DNA from: Streptomyces sp. CA-210063
GTDB lineage: Bacteria > Actinomycetota > Actinomycetes > Streptomycetales > Streptomycetaceae
Assembly (NCBI RefSeq): GCF_024612015.1
Contig: NZ_CP102512.1
Location: 1,302,001 to 1,366,000, forward strand
Reading direction: 5' to 3'
DNA length: 64,000 nt
Both the position numbers and the translations under genes were made by a program. The notes beneath the pieces were generated by a model. The model was not told the DNA's origin. It was given only the letters and a program-made list of their open reading frames with translations, and searched no databases. The stretch's first letter is position 1. Each line of letters opens with the position of its first letter. This document shows, piece by piece, positions 27,669 to 35,840 of this stretch.

Positions 27669-29242
27669 GCGGAGTCGGCCGGCGGCCGCGCGTGCCCGTT
27701 CCGGAGGGTGTCCAGCAGCCTCGGTGATGCCTGGAGTGCCGTTCGCTGCATCAGGTCCACGACACCGCGGGTGCCCCCCATTTCCGATCCCCCGCCGGCC
27801 CGGCCCGGGCCGCCGTGGCGCAGGGCGGGGAGCGGGGATCCGTGCCCGGTGGTCTGCGTCATGTTCGTCGAGTCCAGCAGGTGGAGGCGCCCGTGCCAGG
27901 GAGCCGCCTCCCGGACGAAGGCGGTCGTCCAGGCGAGGTCGTCGCCGACCACGGAGGCGGCGAGGCTGCCTCGGCCGCGCGCCACCAGGTCCGTGGCGTG
28001 GGCGGTGTCGCGGTACGCCAGCACGGTCGCGGCCGGTCCGAAGGGTTCGACCTCGTGGGGTGCCGAGGCGTCCGGGTCCGCGGAGATCAACAGCGTGTCC
28101 AGGAAGGCGCCCCGCTCCGGGTCGGCGTCCACCACACGCACCTTGCCCGGGTCACCGTACACGAAGCGGCCGGACTCGACGATGGCGCGGACCGCCCGCC
28201 GTACGTCCTCGCGTTGTTCCAGGCTGACGACCGCCCCCATCCGGACGCCCTCCGCACCGGGGTTGCCGATGGTCACCCCTGCCAGCTCGGCCGAGATCGC
28301 GTCCAGCGCGGCGAGTTCATGCTCCTGCGGGACGAGGACCCGGCGGATCGCGGTGCACTTCTGGCCGGCCTTGACCGTCATCTCGGTCACGACCTCGCGG
28401 ACGAAGGCTTCGAACAGCGGGGATCCGGGCTCGACGTCCGGCGCGAGGACGATGGCGTTGACGGAGTCGGCCTCCGCGTTGAAGCGGATGGAGCGGGCGA
28501 CCAGGTTCGGCTGCGTGCGCAGTGTCTCGGCGGTAGCGGCCGAGCCGGTGAAAGACAGCACGTCCTGTTCGTGGAGCAGATCGAGCGCCGTGCGCGCCGA
28601 GCCGACGACCATCTGCAGGGCTCCGGGCGGCAGGACTCCGGCCTCGGTGACGATCCGGACGAGGTGTTCGGTGAGGTACGCGGTGGGGGTGGCCGGCTTC
28701 ACCACGCTGGGCATGCCGGCCAGCACCGCCTGGGCCAGCTTCTCCAGCGGGGCCCAGACCGGGAAGTTGAAGGCGTTCACCTGGAGCATCAGGCCCGGTG
28801 AGGGGGTGACGAGGTGGAGGCCGAGGAAGTCCTCACCGCGCGCGAGGCGTTCGGCGGGGCCCTCCAACAGATAGGGGGCGTCCGGCAGTTCGCGGCGTGC
28901 GCGGGTGGCGTAGTCGCGCAGGACGCGGATGCCGCCGTCGACGTCGTACCGGGCGTCCGGCAGGGTCGCTCCGGCGCGGGCCGACAGCGCGTACAGCTCC
29001 TCGCGGCGTGCGCGGACGGCTGCGGCGACCGCGTCCAGGAGGTCGGCTCGCTGCGGGAAGGTGAGGTCGCGCAGGGCGGGACCGCCGACGCATCGTGCGT
29101 GGGCGAACGCCCCGGCGACGTCGAGCCCTTCGGAGGAGACGTGGCAGACCGTCTCGCCGGTGACCGCGTCGCGTACGGCGACCGCCGATGCGGGCGTGAC
29201 CGTGGGGGTGACCCAGGTGTCCTGCAGAAAACTCTGGAGCAT
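27665..29242 (-). CDS. Aldehyde dehydrogenase, PaaZ/BoxD-like, no hydratase domain
   Basis: A 525-residue enzyme from ATG 29242. The sequence pattern (MLQSFLQDTWVTP, TLPDARYDVDGGIRVLRDYA, QVNAFNFPVWAPLEKLAQAV, FTGSAATAETLR, Cys in KAGQKCTAIRRVLVP) is that of the aldehyde dehydrogenase half of PaaZ and of BoxD (3,4-dehydroadipyl-CoA semialdehyde dehydrogenase). The PaaZ MaoC-type hydratase domain is absent, making BoxD-like activity the better fit. Such enzymes oxidise semialdehydes made by ring opening, which fits the dioxygenase upstream on the same strand. Confidence 0.87.
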   Translation of the reverse strand: MLQSFLQDTWVTPTVTPASAVAVRDAVTGETVCHVSSEGLDVAGAFAHARCVGGPALRDLTFPQRADLLDAVAAAVRARREELYALSARAGATLPDARYDVDGGIRVLRDYATRARRELPDAPYLLEGPAERLARGEDFLGLHLVTPSPGLMLQVNAFNFPVWAPLEKLAQAVLAGMPSVVKPATPTAYLTEHLVRIVTEAGVLPPGALQMVVGSARTALDLLHEQDVLSFTGSAATAETLRTQPNLVARSIRFNAEADSVNAIVLAPDVEPGSPLFEAFVREVVTEMTVKAGQKCTAIRRVLVPQEHELAALDAISAELAGVTIGNPGAEGVRMGAVVSLEQREDVRRAVRAIVESGRFVYGDPGKVRVVDADPERGAFLDTLLISADPDASAPHEVEPFGPAATVLAYRDTAHATDLVARGRGSLAASVVGDDLAWTTAFVREAAPWHGRLHLLDSTNMTQTTGHGSPLPALRHGGPGRAGGGSEMGGTRGVVDLMQRTALQASPRLLDTLRNGHARPPADSA

Positions 29243-29350
29243 GGGGTACGGCTGCTTTCGTCGAGGGCGGATGGGCGCCACGGCGGATGGGGGCGAGGGC
29301 GGGACGGGAAGGTCCGGGCGTTCACTCCACGGAATGGAGGCCCGGGGCTG

Positions 29351-30235
29351 TCAGTCCACGGGGTGGTGGCCCCAGATGTCAGCGGTGTAGACGCGGCTGA
29401 CCCAGGTGCTCTCATCCACCTGCACACCGCCCGCGCCGATCTCGATGCCGAAGCCGGCGGGCGACGTCATGTAGAAGGAGAACATCCCGTCGTTGGCGTG
29501 TTTGCCGAGCGTCGCCATGAGTTCGATGTCGTGCTCGCGTGTGCGGTCCAGGGCGCGGCCGACCTCCTCCGGGCTGGTCACCTCGCACAGGATGTGGTGG
29601 GTGCCCTCGTTCTTGTACGAGCGGATGAAGGCGATGCTGTGATGCCGGGGATTGCAGCCCAGGAAGTAGAAGGTGCCCCAGGGGTAGTCGGCGGTGTCGC
29701 TGAGCCGGAAGCCCAGGATCTCGCAGTAGAAGTCCACCGCCTCCTGCACGTGCGGCGTCTTCATCACCACGTGCCCGAGCCCCTGTTCCCCGGTCACGAA
29801 GTCGACGCCCAGCGGTGAGACGAACTGGCTGGGGGCGAGGCGCCGGCCGCAGAACAGCTCGGTGCGGATGCCGAGCGGGCCGGTGAAGTGCACCATCCGG
29901 GCCACTTGGCGGTCGTGGCACTCCTCGTCCGTGCCGGCGGTCACGTCGACCCCGGCCTCTTTGAGGCGCACGGTCATCTCGTCGATCGCGGCCTGGTCGC
30001 GGACCTCCCAGCCGATGACCGTCACGCCACCGGTTTCCGCCTCGGTCAGCCACATGCGGAACGGGTGCTGGTCCATACGCAGGTGGTGGCGCGCGAAGTC
30101 ACGGCCCGCGGCGGAGCCGCTGCCGGCCGCAGCCCCCGGCTCGACCGCGAGGCCTATCACTGTCCGGGCGTACTCCGCCCATGCATCCGGGTCGGGCGCA
30201 CCGATGCCCACATACCCAAGGCTCTGGATCGTCAT
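29351..30235 (-). CDS. Extradiol ring-cleavage dioxygenase (VOC, type I)
   Basis: A 294-residue two-domain extradiol dioxygenase cleaving a catechol next to the hydroxyl pair. The catalytic C-terminal domain shows the expected ligands: His155 (GLGHVVMKT), His214 (THHILCEV) and Glu265 (GFGIEIG), with His246 and Tyr255 in the signature HANDGMFSFYMTSPAGFGIE. This is the BphC/catechol 2,3-dioxygenase lineage; the exact catechol is unknown. ATG 30235 is used because the reading frame upstream runs through the divergent promoter. The promoter's operator is shared with the plus-strand operon. Confidence 0.92.
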   Translation of the reverse strand: MTIQSLGYVGIGAPDPDAWAEYARTVIGLAVEPGAAAGSGSAAGRDFARHHLRMDQHPFRMWLTEAETGGVTVIGWEVRDQAAIDEMTVRLKEAGVDVTAGTDEECHDRQVARMVHFTGPLGIRTELFCGRRLAPSQFVSPLGVDFVTGEQGLGHVVMKTPHVQEAVDFYCEILGFRLSDTADYPWGTFYFLGCNPRHHSIAFIRSYKNEGTHHILCEVTSPEEVGRALDRTREHDIELMATLGKHANDGMFSFYMTSPAGFGIEIGAGGVQVDESTWVSRVYTADIWGHHPVD

Positions 30236-30242
30236 GACGAGG

Positions 30243-30289
30243 ACAATATTTGTTAGACCCTTGACGGTCAAGAGTCTTACGAATACGTT
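30243..30289. promoter_or_regulatory. Divergent promoters overlapping an inverted-repeat operator
   Basis: The arms TTTGTTAGACCCTTGAC (30249-30265) and GTCAAGAGTCTTACGAA (30267-30283) form an imperfect 17-bp inverted repeat about base 30266. Minus strand: TTGACC (30271-30266), 17-bp spacer, TATTGT (30248-30243). Plus strand: TTGACG (30261-30266), 17-bp spacer, TACGTT (30284-30289). Both -35 boxes lie in the repeat, so a bound repressor, probably the MarR protein at 31.8 kb, would shut both operons. The same repeat recurs at 32393-32429. Confidence 0.7.
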
Positions 30290-30316
30290 GACACCATCGA
30301 GCCGAGGAGGTCTCCG

Positions 30317-30910
30317 ATGTCGGGAGAAGTGCCCGAGAAGGCCCGCCTGCAGCCCGTCGACGAGGGCGAGCTGCACGAGAAGACACTGACGTCGCTGGCG
30401 CCGTACCGCGATCAGGACGGTCGGATCTACACGATCTGGGCGACGCTGGCCCACCACGAGGAGGCGCTGCGCCGCTTCATCGTCTTCGGCAACCACGTAC
30501 TGGGGAAGAACACCCTGCCGCTGTCGTCCCGCGAGCTGATGATCCTGCGGATCGCCGCCCGGGCGCGGGCCGCGTACGAGTGGGACCAGCACGTCCGCAT
30601 CGCCCGCCGCGCCGGGCTCGCCGACGACACGATCCTGGCCGCCGCGACCGGCGACTGGGACGGACTGGACGAGCTGGACCGGGCGCTGCTCACCGCCACC
30701 GACTCGCTCCTGGACCGCCAGGGCGTCGACGACGAGCTGTGGGCCCGGCTGACGGCCCACCTGAGCACCGAGCAAGTCATCGACGTCCTCTACACCGTCG
30801 GCCAGTACCTGACCATCGCCACCGTCATCAACACCCTCGGGGTCCAGGTCGAGGGCGACCTCGCACTGCCCCTCCCCGAACCGACCGAGAAGAAGGAAGA
30901 AGCCGCATGA
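30317..30910 (+). CDS. Carboxymuconolactone decarboxylase / AhpD-like family protein
   Basis: A 197-residue helical protein of the CMD family, with the core LSSRELMILRIAARARAAYE followed by WDQHVRIARRAGL (Glu, Trp and His of the family). No CxxC. AGGAGG stands 8 bases before the ATG. It is first in the plus-strand operon and overlaps the FAH-family gene by 4 bases. A second CMD-like protein at 12.2 kb shares the family but is distant. Role in the pathway unclear. Confidence 0.85.
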   Translation: MSGEVPEKARLQPVDEGELHEKTLTSLAPYRDQDGRIYTIWATLAHHEEALRRFIVFGNHVLGKNTLPLSSRELMILRIAARARAAYEWDQHVRIARRAGLADDTILAAATGDWDGLDELDRALLTATDSLLDRQGVDDELWARLTAHLSTEQVIDVLYTVGQYLTIATVINTLGVQVEGDLALPLPEPTEKKEEAA

Positions 30911-31755
30911 AGCTCGCCAACCTCGCCGGCCGCCCGGTCGTCGTCCGCGACGACCTCGCCCTCGACATCGCGGACGCCGGCAAGGGAGCGATCGAGCCGC
31001 GTCTGGAGATGCTCTCCGATCTCTCGCTCCACGACGAGCTGCGCACCCTCGCCGAGCGTGCCGAGGATGCGGACTGGAAGCCGTTCGACCCACAGGACCT
31101 GGGCCGGGTCGCCAAGCCCTACAAGGCGATCGGCGTGGCCCTGAACTACCGTGCGCACGCCGAGGAGTCCAACCTGCCCGTCCCGGACGAGCCGTCGGTG
31201 TTCGCCAAGTTCGCCTCATCCGTGGTCGGTCCGTACGACTCCATCGTGGTGGATCCGCAGTACGACAAGGTCGACTACGAGGCCGAGCTCGTGGTGGTCA
31301 TGGGGCGGACCGGCAAGAACATCCCCGAGGCCGACGCCTGGTCGTACGTCGCGGGGGTCACCGCCGGCCAGGACATCAGCGACCGCAAGGAGCAGTGGCG
31401 CAAGCCGATCAACCAGTTCACGCTACCGAAGTCGTACGACACCTTCAGCCCGATCGGCCCGTACCTGGTGACCGTCGACGAGTTCGCGGACCCGAACGAC
31501 ATCGAGGTGGCCGGCTGGGTCGACGACTTGGAAGTGCAGCGGGGCCGCACCTCGGACCTCATCTTCAGCGTGCCCGAGCTGATCGCCTGGCTGTCGAGGC
31601 GGGTCACGTTCGAGCCCGGCGACCTGATCTTCACCGGCACCCCCGCAGGCTGCGGAGTCCGCCGCACTCCTCGGCTGTACCTGACCGAGGGTAAGGTCCT
31701 GCGGACCGAGGTCACGGGCGTCGGCACTATGGTCAACCCGGTCATCGGCGGCTGA
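30907..31755 (+). CDS. Fumarylacetoacetate hydrolase (FAH) family protein
   Basis: A 282-residue FAH-fold enzyme. Family features are IGVALNYRAHAEES, FAKFASSVVGPYD, the metal-binding Glu pair in DYEAELVVVMG (near residues 123-126), GVTAGQDISDRK, and FTGTPAGCGVRRTP. These enzymes hydrate or hydrolyse 2-oxo acids formed after extradiol ring cleavage (for example oxalocrotonate decarboxylase, hydratase or acylpyruvase activity). It fits downstream of the dioxygenase encoded on the opposite strand. Coupled to the preceding gene by ATGA. Confidence 0.9.
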   Translation: MKLANLAGRPVVVRDDLALDIADAGKGAIEPRLEMLSDLSLHDELRTLAERAEDADWKPFDPQDLGRVAKPYKAIGVALNYRAHAEESNLPVPDEPSVFAKFASSVVGPYDSIVVDPQYDKVDYEAELVVVMGRTGKNIPEADAWSYVAGVTAGQDISDRKEQWRKPINQFTLPKSYDTFSPIGPYLVTVDEFADPNDIEVAGWVDDLEVQRGRTSDLIFSVPELIAWLSRRVTFEPGDLIFTGTPAGCGVRRTPRLYLTEGKVLRTEVTGVGTMVNPVIGG

Positions 31756-31759
31756 CTGC

Positions 31760-31773
31760 GGTCCGGTCGGACC
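31760..31773. promoter_or_regulatory. 14-bp palindrome-like element before the marR start
   Basis: GGTCCGGTCGGACC has 6-bp arms and lies 17 bases before the GTG of the MarR gene, between the FAH stop and the regulator. Its exact reverse complement occurs at 37349-37362 before the alcohol dehydrogenase part of the operon. It could be an autoregulatory operator, but may be chance in GC-rich DNA. Confidence 0.35.
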
Positions 31774-31790
31774 AGAGAGGGCGGGAGATC

Positions 31791-32333
31791 GTGACGGAGA
31801 CCGCAGGAGAAGCGGAAGCCGCGAGGCTGCGCCGGACCCGGGAGTTCTCGGAGCTGCTGCGCCATCACCATCGCGAGCTGGGCACGACCGATCCCCGGGA
31901 CCTCGACGCGATCGAGATGGTCACCGACCTCACCCGCCTCGAAGCCCGGCTCACCAAGGACTTCGAGAAGCACGTCCACCGGCCGCTCGGCCTGACCTGG
32001 GCGGGCTTCCGCATCCTGAACGCCCTGTGGGCCTACGACGGGCTCGCCCAGCAGGACATCGGCCGGGTCTCCGGCTCCACGCGCGCCAGCATCTCCAGCG
32101 CGCTGACGACCCTGGAGAACCGCGGACTGGTCACGCGCATGCGCGTGGAGACCGACCGCCGCCAGCTGATCGTCGAGCTCACGGAAGAGGGCCGCGAGAC
32201 GCTGCGGAAGGCCATCGAGGCCCAGACCCTGCGCGAGCGGGCGTGGACAGCTGTCCTGCGCGACGACCAGCTCGGTGAGCTGGTTCACCTGCTGCGAACC
32301 CTGGTCAATCAGGAGACCCCGGCCGCAGACTGA
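31791..32333 (+). CDS. MarR-family transcriptional regulator
   Basis: A 180-residue winged-helix regulator starting at GTG with GGGAG upstream. The core covers about residues 45-165: LTWAGFRILNALWAYDGLAQ, DIGRVSGSTRASISSALTTL, and wing RVETDRRQLIVELTEEG. MarR proteins usually repress neighbouring catabolic genes and release on binding an aromatic acid or CoA ester. Inverted repeats at 30.25 and 32.4 kb flank its operon and are the likely targets. Confidence 0.92.
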   Translation: MTETAGEAEAARLRRTREFSELLRHHHRELGTTDPRDLDAIEMVTDLTRLEARLTKDFEKHVHRPLGLTWAGFRILNALWAYDGLAQQDIGRVSGSTRASISSALTTLENRGLVTRMRVETDRRQLIVELTEEGRETLRKAIEAQTLRERAWTAVLRDDQLGELVHLLRTLVNQETPAAD

Positions 32334-32392
32334 ACGACCGCGCCCGGCCCCTCGGACGACTGCCCGTTGCCCGCGGTGACACCACCTTCCAA

Positions 32393-32429
32393 ATTCGTCA
32401 GAACTTTGACTGTCACACCTCTATCGAAT
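32393..32429 (+). promoter_or_regulatory. Inverted-repeat operator and promoter before the cupin-P450 operon
   Basis: ATTCGTCAGAACTTTGAC (32393-32410) and GTCACACCTCTATCGAAT (32412-32429) form an imperfect 18-bp inverted repeat around base 32411. Aligned with the 30249-30283 repeat they share GTCA, TCT and CGAA in each half at the same spacing. TTGACT at 32406-32411 would be the -35 box, with a weak TATCCC 17 bp on. The surrounding 60 bp are A/T-rich. The cupin start is 72 bp downstream. Confidence 0.68.
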
Positions 32430-32500
32430 ATCCCCTAAGCGCTTTAACGTTCAGCCACCTTCACCTGACGCCCCCCGTCGGTTTCTCAAGGGAGAGAATC

Positions 32501-33031
32501 ATGGTCCGTCGTGTCGTCACCGGTGTCAGCCCGAGCGGCAAGCCCGTGATCATCAGTGACGGCGAGCCGCCGCGCACCCATCAGTGCATCCACACCCCGG
32601 GCCACGCCAGGTCCCTGGTGTGGAACACGACGGCGCCCGCCACCCCGTCGGCCGACCCGACGGCATCGCTGAAGTCCTTCGTGCCCGCTCCCGGCGAAAC
32701 GATCGCCCTGACCGTCACCTTCCCGCCGAGCACCGTCTACGCCGACCCCGGCTTCGACCCCGCCGCCGCGGCGGCCGAGCAGCTGGCGACCTCCTCCGGA
32801 CTCGCCGAACTCTTCGAGCCCGACAACCCCGGTATGCACACCACCCCCACCGTCGACTACGGCGTGGTCCTGTCCGGCGAGATCGTCCTCGACCTGGACG
32901 GCGGCGAGACGGCAGTCCTGGGACCCGGCGACATAGTCGTGCAGAACGGCACCCGCCACGCCTGGCGCGTCACCGGCACGGAGCCCGCCACGATGTTCTT
33001 CGTCCTGATCGGCGCGAGCGGGACGTCATGA
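32501..33031 (+). CDS. Cupin-domain protein
   Basis: A 176-residue cupin. The C-terminal part has cupin motif 1-like VDYGVVLSGEIVLDLDG and motif 2-like GPGDIVVQNGTRHAWRVTG (about residues 120-160). The first-motif His residues are replaced, so metal binding is doubtful. GGGAG precedes the ATG. It is first in the P450 operon and ends in an ATGA overlap with the P450. Possibly a small-molecule-binding or auxiliary protein. Confidence 0.82.
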   Translation: MVRRVVTGVSPSGKPVIISDGEPPRTHQCIHTPGHARSLVWNTTAPATPSADPTASLKSFVPAPGETIALTVTFPPSTVYADPGFDPAAAAAEQLATSSGLAELFEPDNPGMHTTPTVDYGVVLSGEIVLDLDGGETAVLGPGDIVVQNGTRHAWRVTGTEPATMFFVLIGASGTS

Positions 33032-34227
33032 GCGCCGTGACCACCGCGGCCCCCGGCGCGCCGGTCGTCGACCTCGACCTCGCCGAGCTGCGCCGCGACC
33101 CGTACCCGGCCTACGCCGAACTGCGCCGCACCGCCCCGCTGGCCTGGGTCCCGTCGGTCGGACGGCATCTGCTGACCCGGTACGAGGACATCGTCCACGC
33201 GGAGAAGCTGCCGGAGGTGTTCAGCTCGCGCGAGGAGGGCTCGCTGCTGCTGCGCACCGTCGGCCCCAATCTGCTCCGTGAGGACGACCCGGAGCACCGG
33301 CGGCTGCGGGCCGCGGCCGAGCCGCCGACCCGCCCCCGCCAGGTCCGCGACCTGTGGGCCGAAACCTTCGAACACAACGCGCACGAGCTGCTCGACCGGA
33401 TCGCCGGGCGCGGCGAGGCCGACCTGATCGGCGACTTCGCCGAGCCACTCGCGGCGGCCAACCTGGCCGTGGTCCTGGGGCTGCGCAACGCCGGCGCCGA
33501 CGACATCTCCGACTGGTCGCGGGCGATGATGGCGGCGAACGGCAACTACGCCGACGACCCCGACATCTGGCTGCGTGCCGAGCAGGCCACCCGGGACATC
33601 GAGGACGCGGTGGCCGAGATGGCCGATGCCGCCCGCCGCGAGCCCGACGGCTCGGTGATCTCCTCCATGGTCCACGCGGCCGATCCGGTGGAGCTGACGG
33701 AGATCCAGAACAACATCAAGGTCATCATCGGCGGGGGCGTCAACGAGCCGCGTGACGTCTTCGGTGTCGGTGCGCAGGCACTGCTGCAACGCCCGGACGT
33801 ACTGGACCGGGTCGTGGCCGATCCGGGTCTCTGGAAGCGGGTCTTCGAGGAGACCGCGCGCTGGATCTCGCCGATCGGCATGTATCCGCGCCAGCTCACC
33901 CAGGACTACGAGATCGCGGGCGTCGCTCTCCCCGCCGGGAGCCGCGTGGCCCTCGTCATCGCCTCGGGGAACCGGGACGAGTCGGTCTTCGAACGAGCCG
34001 ACGAGTTCGACATCGACCGACCGCACCGGCCGCATCTCGCCTTCGGAGGCGGTCCGCACTTCTGCATGGGCGCGTGGGTCGCACGCCACGAGGTCAGCGC
34101 GCTCGCCTGGCCCCTCGTCTTCAGCCGCCTCAAGGTACTCCGCCTCGTCGAAGGCGCGGACGACCTGATGGAGGGCTGGGTGTTCCGGGGACTCACCTCG
34201 CTGAACGTCACCTGGCAGACCAGCTGA
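33028..34227 (+). CDS. Cytochrome P450, candidate aromatic O-demethylase
   Basis: A 399-residue soluble P450. Heme loop FGGGPHFCMG gives Cys346; the ExxR is in EETARW. The I-helix reads GGGVNEPRD in place of AGxDT, so the usual acid-alcohol pair is absent. The end (GWVFRGLTSLNVTW) recalls the C-terminus of GcoA (CYP255A), a guaiacol O-demethylase whose I-helix also has Glu-Pro; this comparison is from memory. It is followed by its own ferredoxin and reductase and, later in the run, by formaldehyde-disposal genes, which fits O-demethylation. Confidence 0.9.
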   Translation: MSAVTTAAPGAPVVDLDLAELRRDPYPAYAELRRTAPLAWVPSVGRHLLTRYEDIVHAEKLPEVFSSREEGSLLLRTVGPNLLREDDPEHRRLRAAAEPPTRPRQVRDLWAETFEHNAHELLDRIAGRGEADLIGDFAEPLAAANLAVVLGLRNAGADDISDWSRAMMAANGNYADDPDIWLRAEQATRDIEDAVAEMADAARREPDGSVISSMVHAADPVELTEIQNNIKVIIGGGVNEPRDVFGVGAQALLQRPDVLDRVVADPGLWKRVFEETARWISPIGMYPRQLTQDYEIAGVALPAGSRVALVIASGNRDESVFERADEFDIDRPHRPHLAFGGGPHFCMGAWVARHEVSALAWPLVFSRLKVLRLVEGADDLMEGWVFRGLTSLNVTWQTS

Positions 34228-34269
34228 GTCTGGTACGCCGCCTGAGCCGGTCCCCACCGGGAGGACTTC

Positions 34270-34593
34270 ATGCCCATCGTCATCTTCGAGTTGCCCGACG
34301 GCACCCAACGCAAGGTCACCGCCGATTCCGGGACGGTGCTCATGCAGGCGGCCGTGTCGAACGGCGTCGACGGCATCGTCGCAGAGTGCGGAGGTAACGC
34401 CTCCTGCGCCACCTGCCACGTCTACGTCGACGAACGGCACGGCGAACAGGTGGGTCCGCCGAACGACGTCGAGGACGAGATGCTGGACTTCACCGCCGCC
34501 GAACGCCGGCCCACCAGCCGGCTCAGCTGCCAGGTCCAGGTCTCCGACGCGCTCGACGGGCTGGTCGTCCACATCCCCGAGGAGCAGGTATGA
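34270..34593 (+). CDS. [2Fe-2S] ferredoxin, putidaredoxin type
   Basis: A 107-residue electron carrier. Cluster ligands are Cys40, Cys46, Cys49 (CGGNASCATC) and Cys87 (LSCQV), with the adrenodoxin-like spacing. It should pass electrons from the reductase immediately downstream to the P450 immediately upstream. GGGAGG lies before the ATG; its end overlaps the reductase by 4 bases. Confidence 0.94.
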   Translation: MPIVIFELPDGTQRKVTADSGTVLMQAAVSNGVDGIVAECGGNASCATCHVYVDERHGEQVGPPNDVEDEMLDFTAAERRPTSRLSCQVQVSDALDGLVVHIPEEQV

Positions 34594-35840
34594 GCGGCAC
34601 CAACGCGGGCGTGGTCGTCGTCGGGGGCGGACAGGCCGGGTTCAGCGTCGTCCAGGCCCTGCGCGGCGCCGGGTACGAGGGCCCGGTCACCGTCTTCGCC
34701 GACGAGCCCCGGCTGCCGTACCAGCGGCCCCCGCTGTCCAAGAAGGCCCACACCGAACCGGAGGGCCCTGGCGTCGACCTGGTGCCGGAGTCCTTCTACC
34801 GCGAGCGGGACATCGAGCTGCGGCTCGGCGAGTACGTCGCCGCCCTCGACACGGCCGCCTGCGCGGTGACCACCGGCTCGGGCGAGCGCGTCCCGTACGA
34901 GCACCTGGTCCTGGCGACCGGCGCGCGCAACCGCCCGCTGCCCGTGCCCGGCGCCGAGTTGGCGGGCGTCCACGCGCTGCGCTCCCTCGACGACGCCCTC
35001 GCGATCGGCCGGGCGCTGACAACGGCCCGTGACGTGGTCGTCGTGGGCGGCGGGTTCATCGGACTGGAACTGGCCCAGGTCGCCCAGGCAGGCGGAGCAC
35101 GCGTGACGGTGGTCGAACTGGCCGACCGGCTGCTCAGCCGGGCCGTCTCACCTCAACTCGAGGAGCATCTGCGGGAGCGGCACGAGCGCGACGGCGTCCG
35201 GATCCTCACCGGGACGGCCGTCGAGCGGATCGAGGGCACGGGTGGGCAGGTTCACCGGGTCGCCACCAGCCAGGGCCCGCTGCCCGCCGACCTCGTGCTC
35301 TACGGCGTGGGGGCCGTGCCCAGGGACGAACTGGCCCGGGAGGCCGGGCTGGCGGTGGACGACGGGGTGATCGTGGACGAGCAGCTGCGCTCGGTCTCCG
35401 ATCCCCGGGTCTTTGCCGTGGGCGACTGCGCCCGGTATCCGCATCCGCACGCGGACGGGCTCATCCGGCTGGAGTCCGTGCAGAACGCCATCGACCAGGG
35501 GGCGCTCATCGGCCGCCGTATCGCCGGGGGCGCCGCCGGGCCGTACGAGAGCCTGCCGTGGTTCTGGAGCGACCAGGGTCCGGTGAAGCTCCAGATCGCG
35601 GGGTTGCGGGCGACCACCGACGAGGTGCGGGTGGTGCCCGGTGACACCCCGGAACGGCTGGCCACGTACGCCTTCCGCGACGAGCGGCTGGTGGCCGTGG
35701 AAACACTGAACTGGCCCGCCGAGCACCTGGCGGCCCGTCGACTGCTCCAACAGGACCCGCCCGTATCCCCCGCCGACCTCGCGGGGTCCACCCTCGGCGC
35801 CCTCGCCCGCGCCCGACGCACGAAGGAGGTGCGCGCATGA
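34590..35840 (+). CDS. FAD-dependent ferredoxin reductase (putidaredoxin reductase type)
   Basis: A 416-residue NAD(P)H-dependent flavoprotein. FAD site VVVGGGQAGFSVVQAL is at about residues 7-22, the NAD site VVVGGGFIGLELAQ at about 149-162, and the second FAD motif VFAVGDCARYPHP near 270. The C-terminal reductase domain is present. It completes a class I P450 chain with the two preceding genes, and overlaps the acyl-CoA ligase by 4 bases. Confidence 0.94.
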   Translation: MSGTNAGVVVVGGGQAGFSVVQALRGAGYEGPVTVFADEPRLPYQRPPLSKKAHTEPEGPGVDLVPESFYRERDIELRLGEYVAALDTAACAVTTGSGERVPYEHLVLATGARNRPLPVPGAELAGVHALRSLDDALAIGRALTTARDVVVVGGGFIGLELAQVAQAGGARVTVVELADRLLSRAVSPQLEEHLRERHERDGVRILTGTAVERIEGTGGQVHRVATSQGPLPADLVLYGVGAVPRDELAREAGLAVDDGVIVDEQLRSVSDPRVFAVGDCARYPHPHADGLIRLESVQNAIDQGALIGRRIAGGAAGPYESLPWFWSDQGPVKLQIAGLRATTDEVRVVPGDTPERLATYAFRDERLVAVETLNWPAEHLAARRLLQQDPPVSPADLAGSTLGALARARRTKEVRA

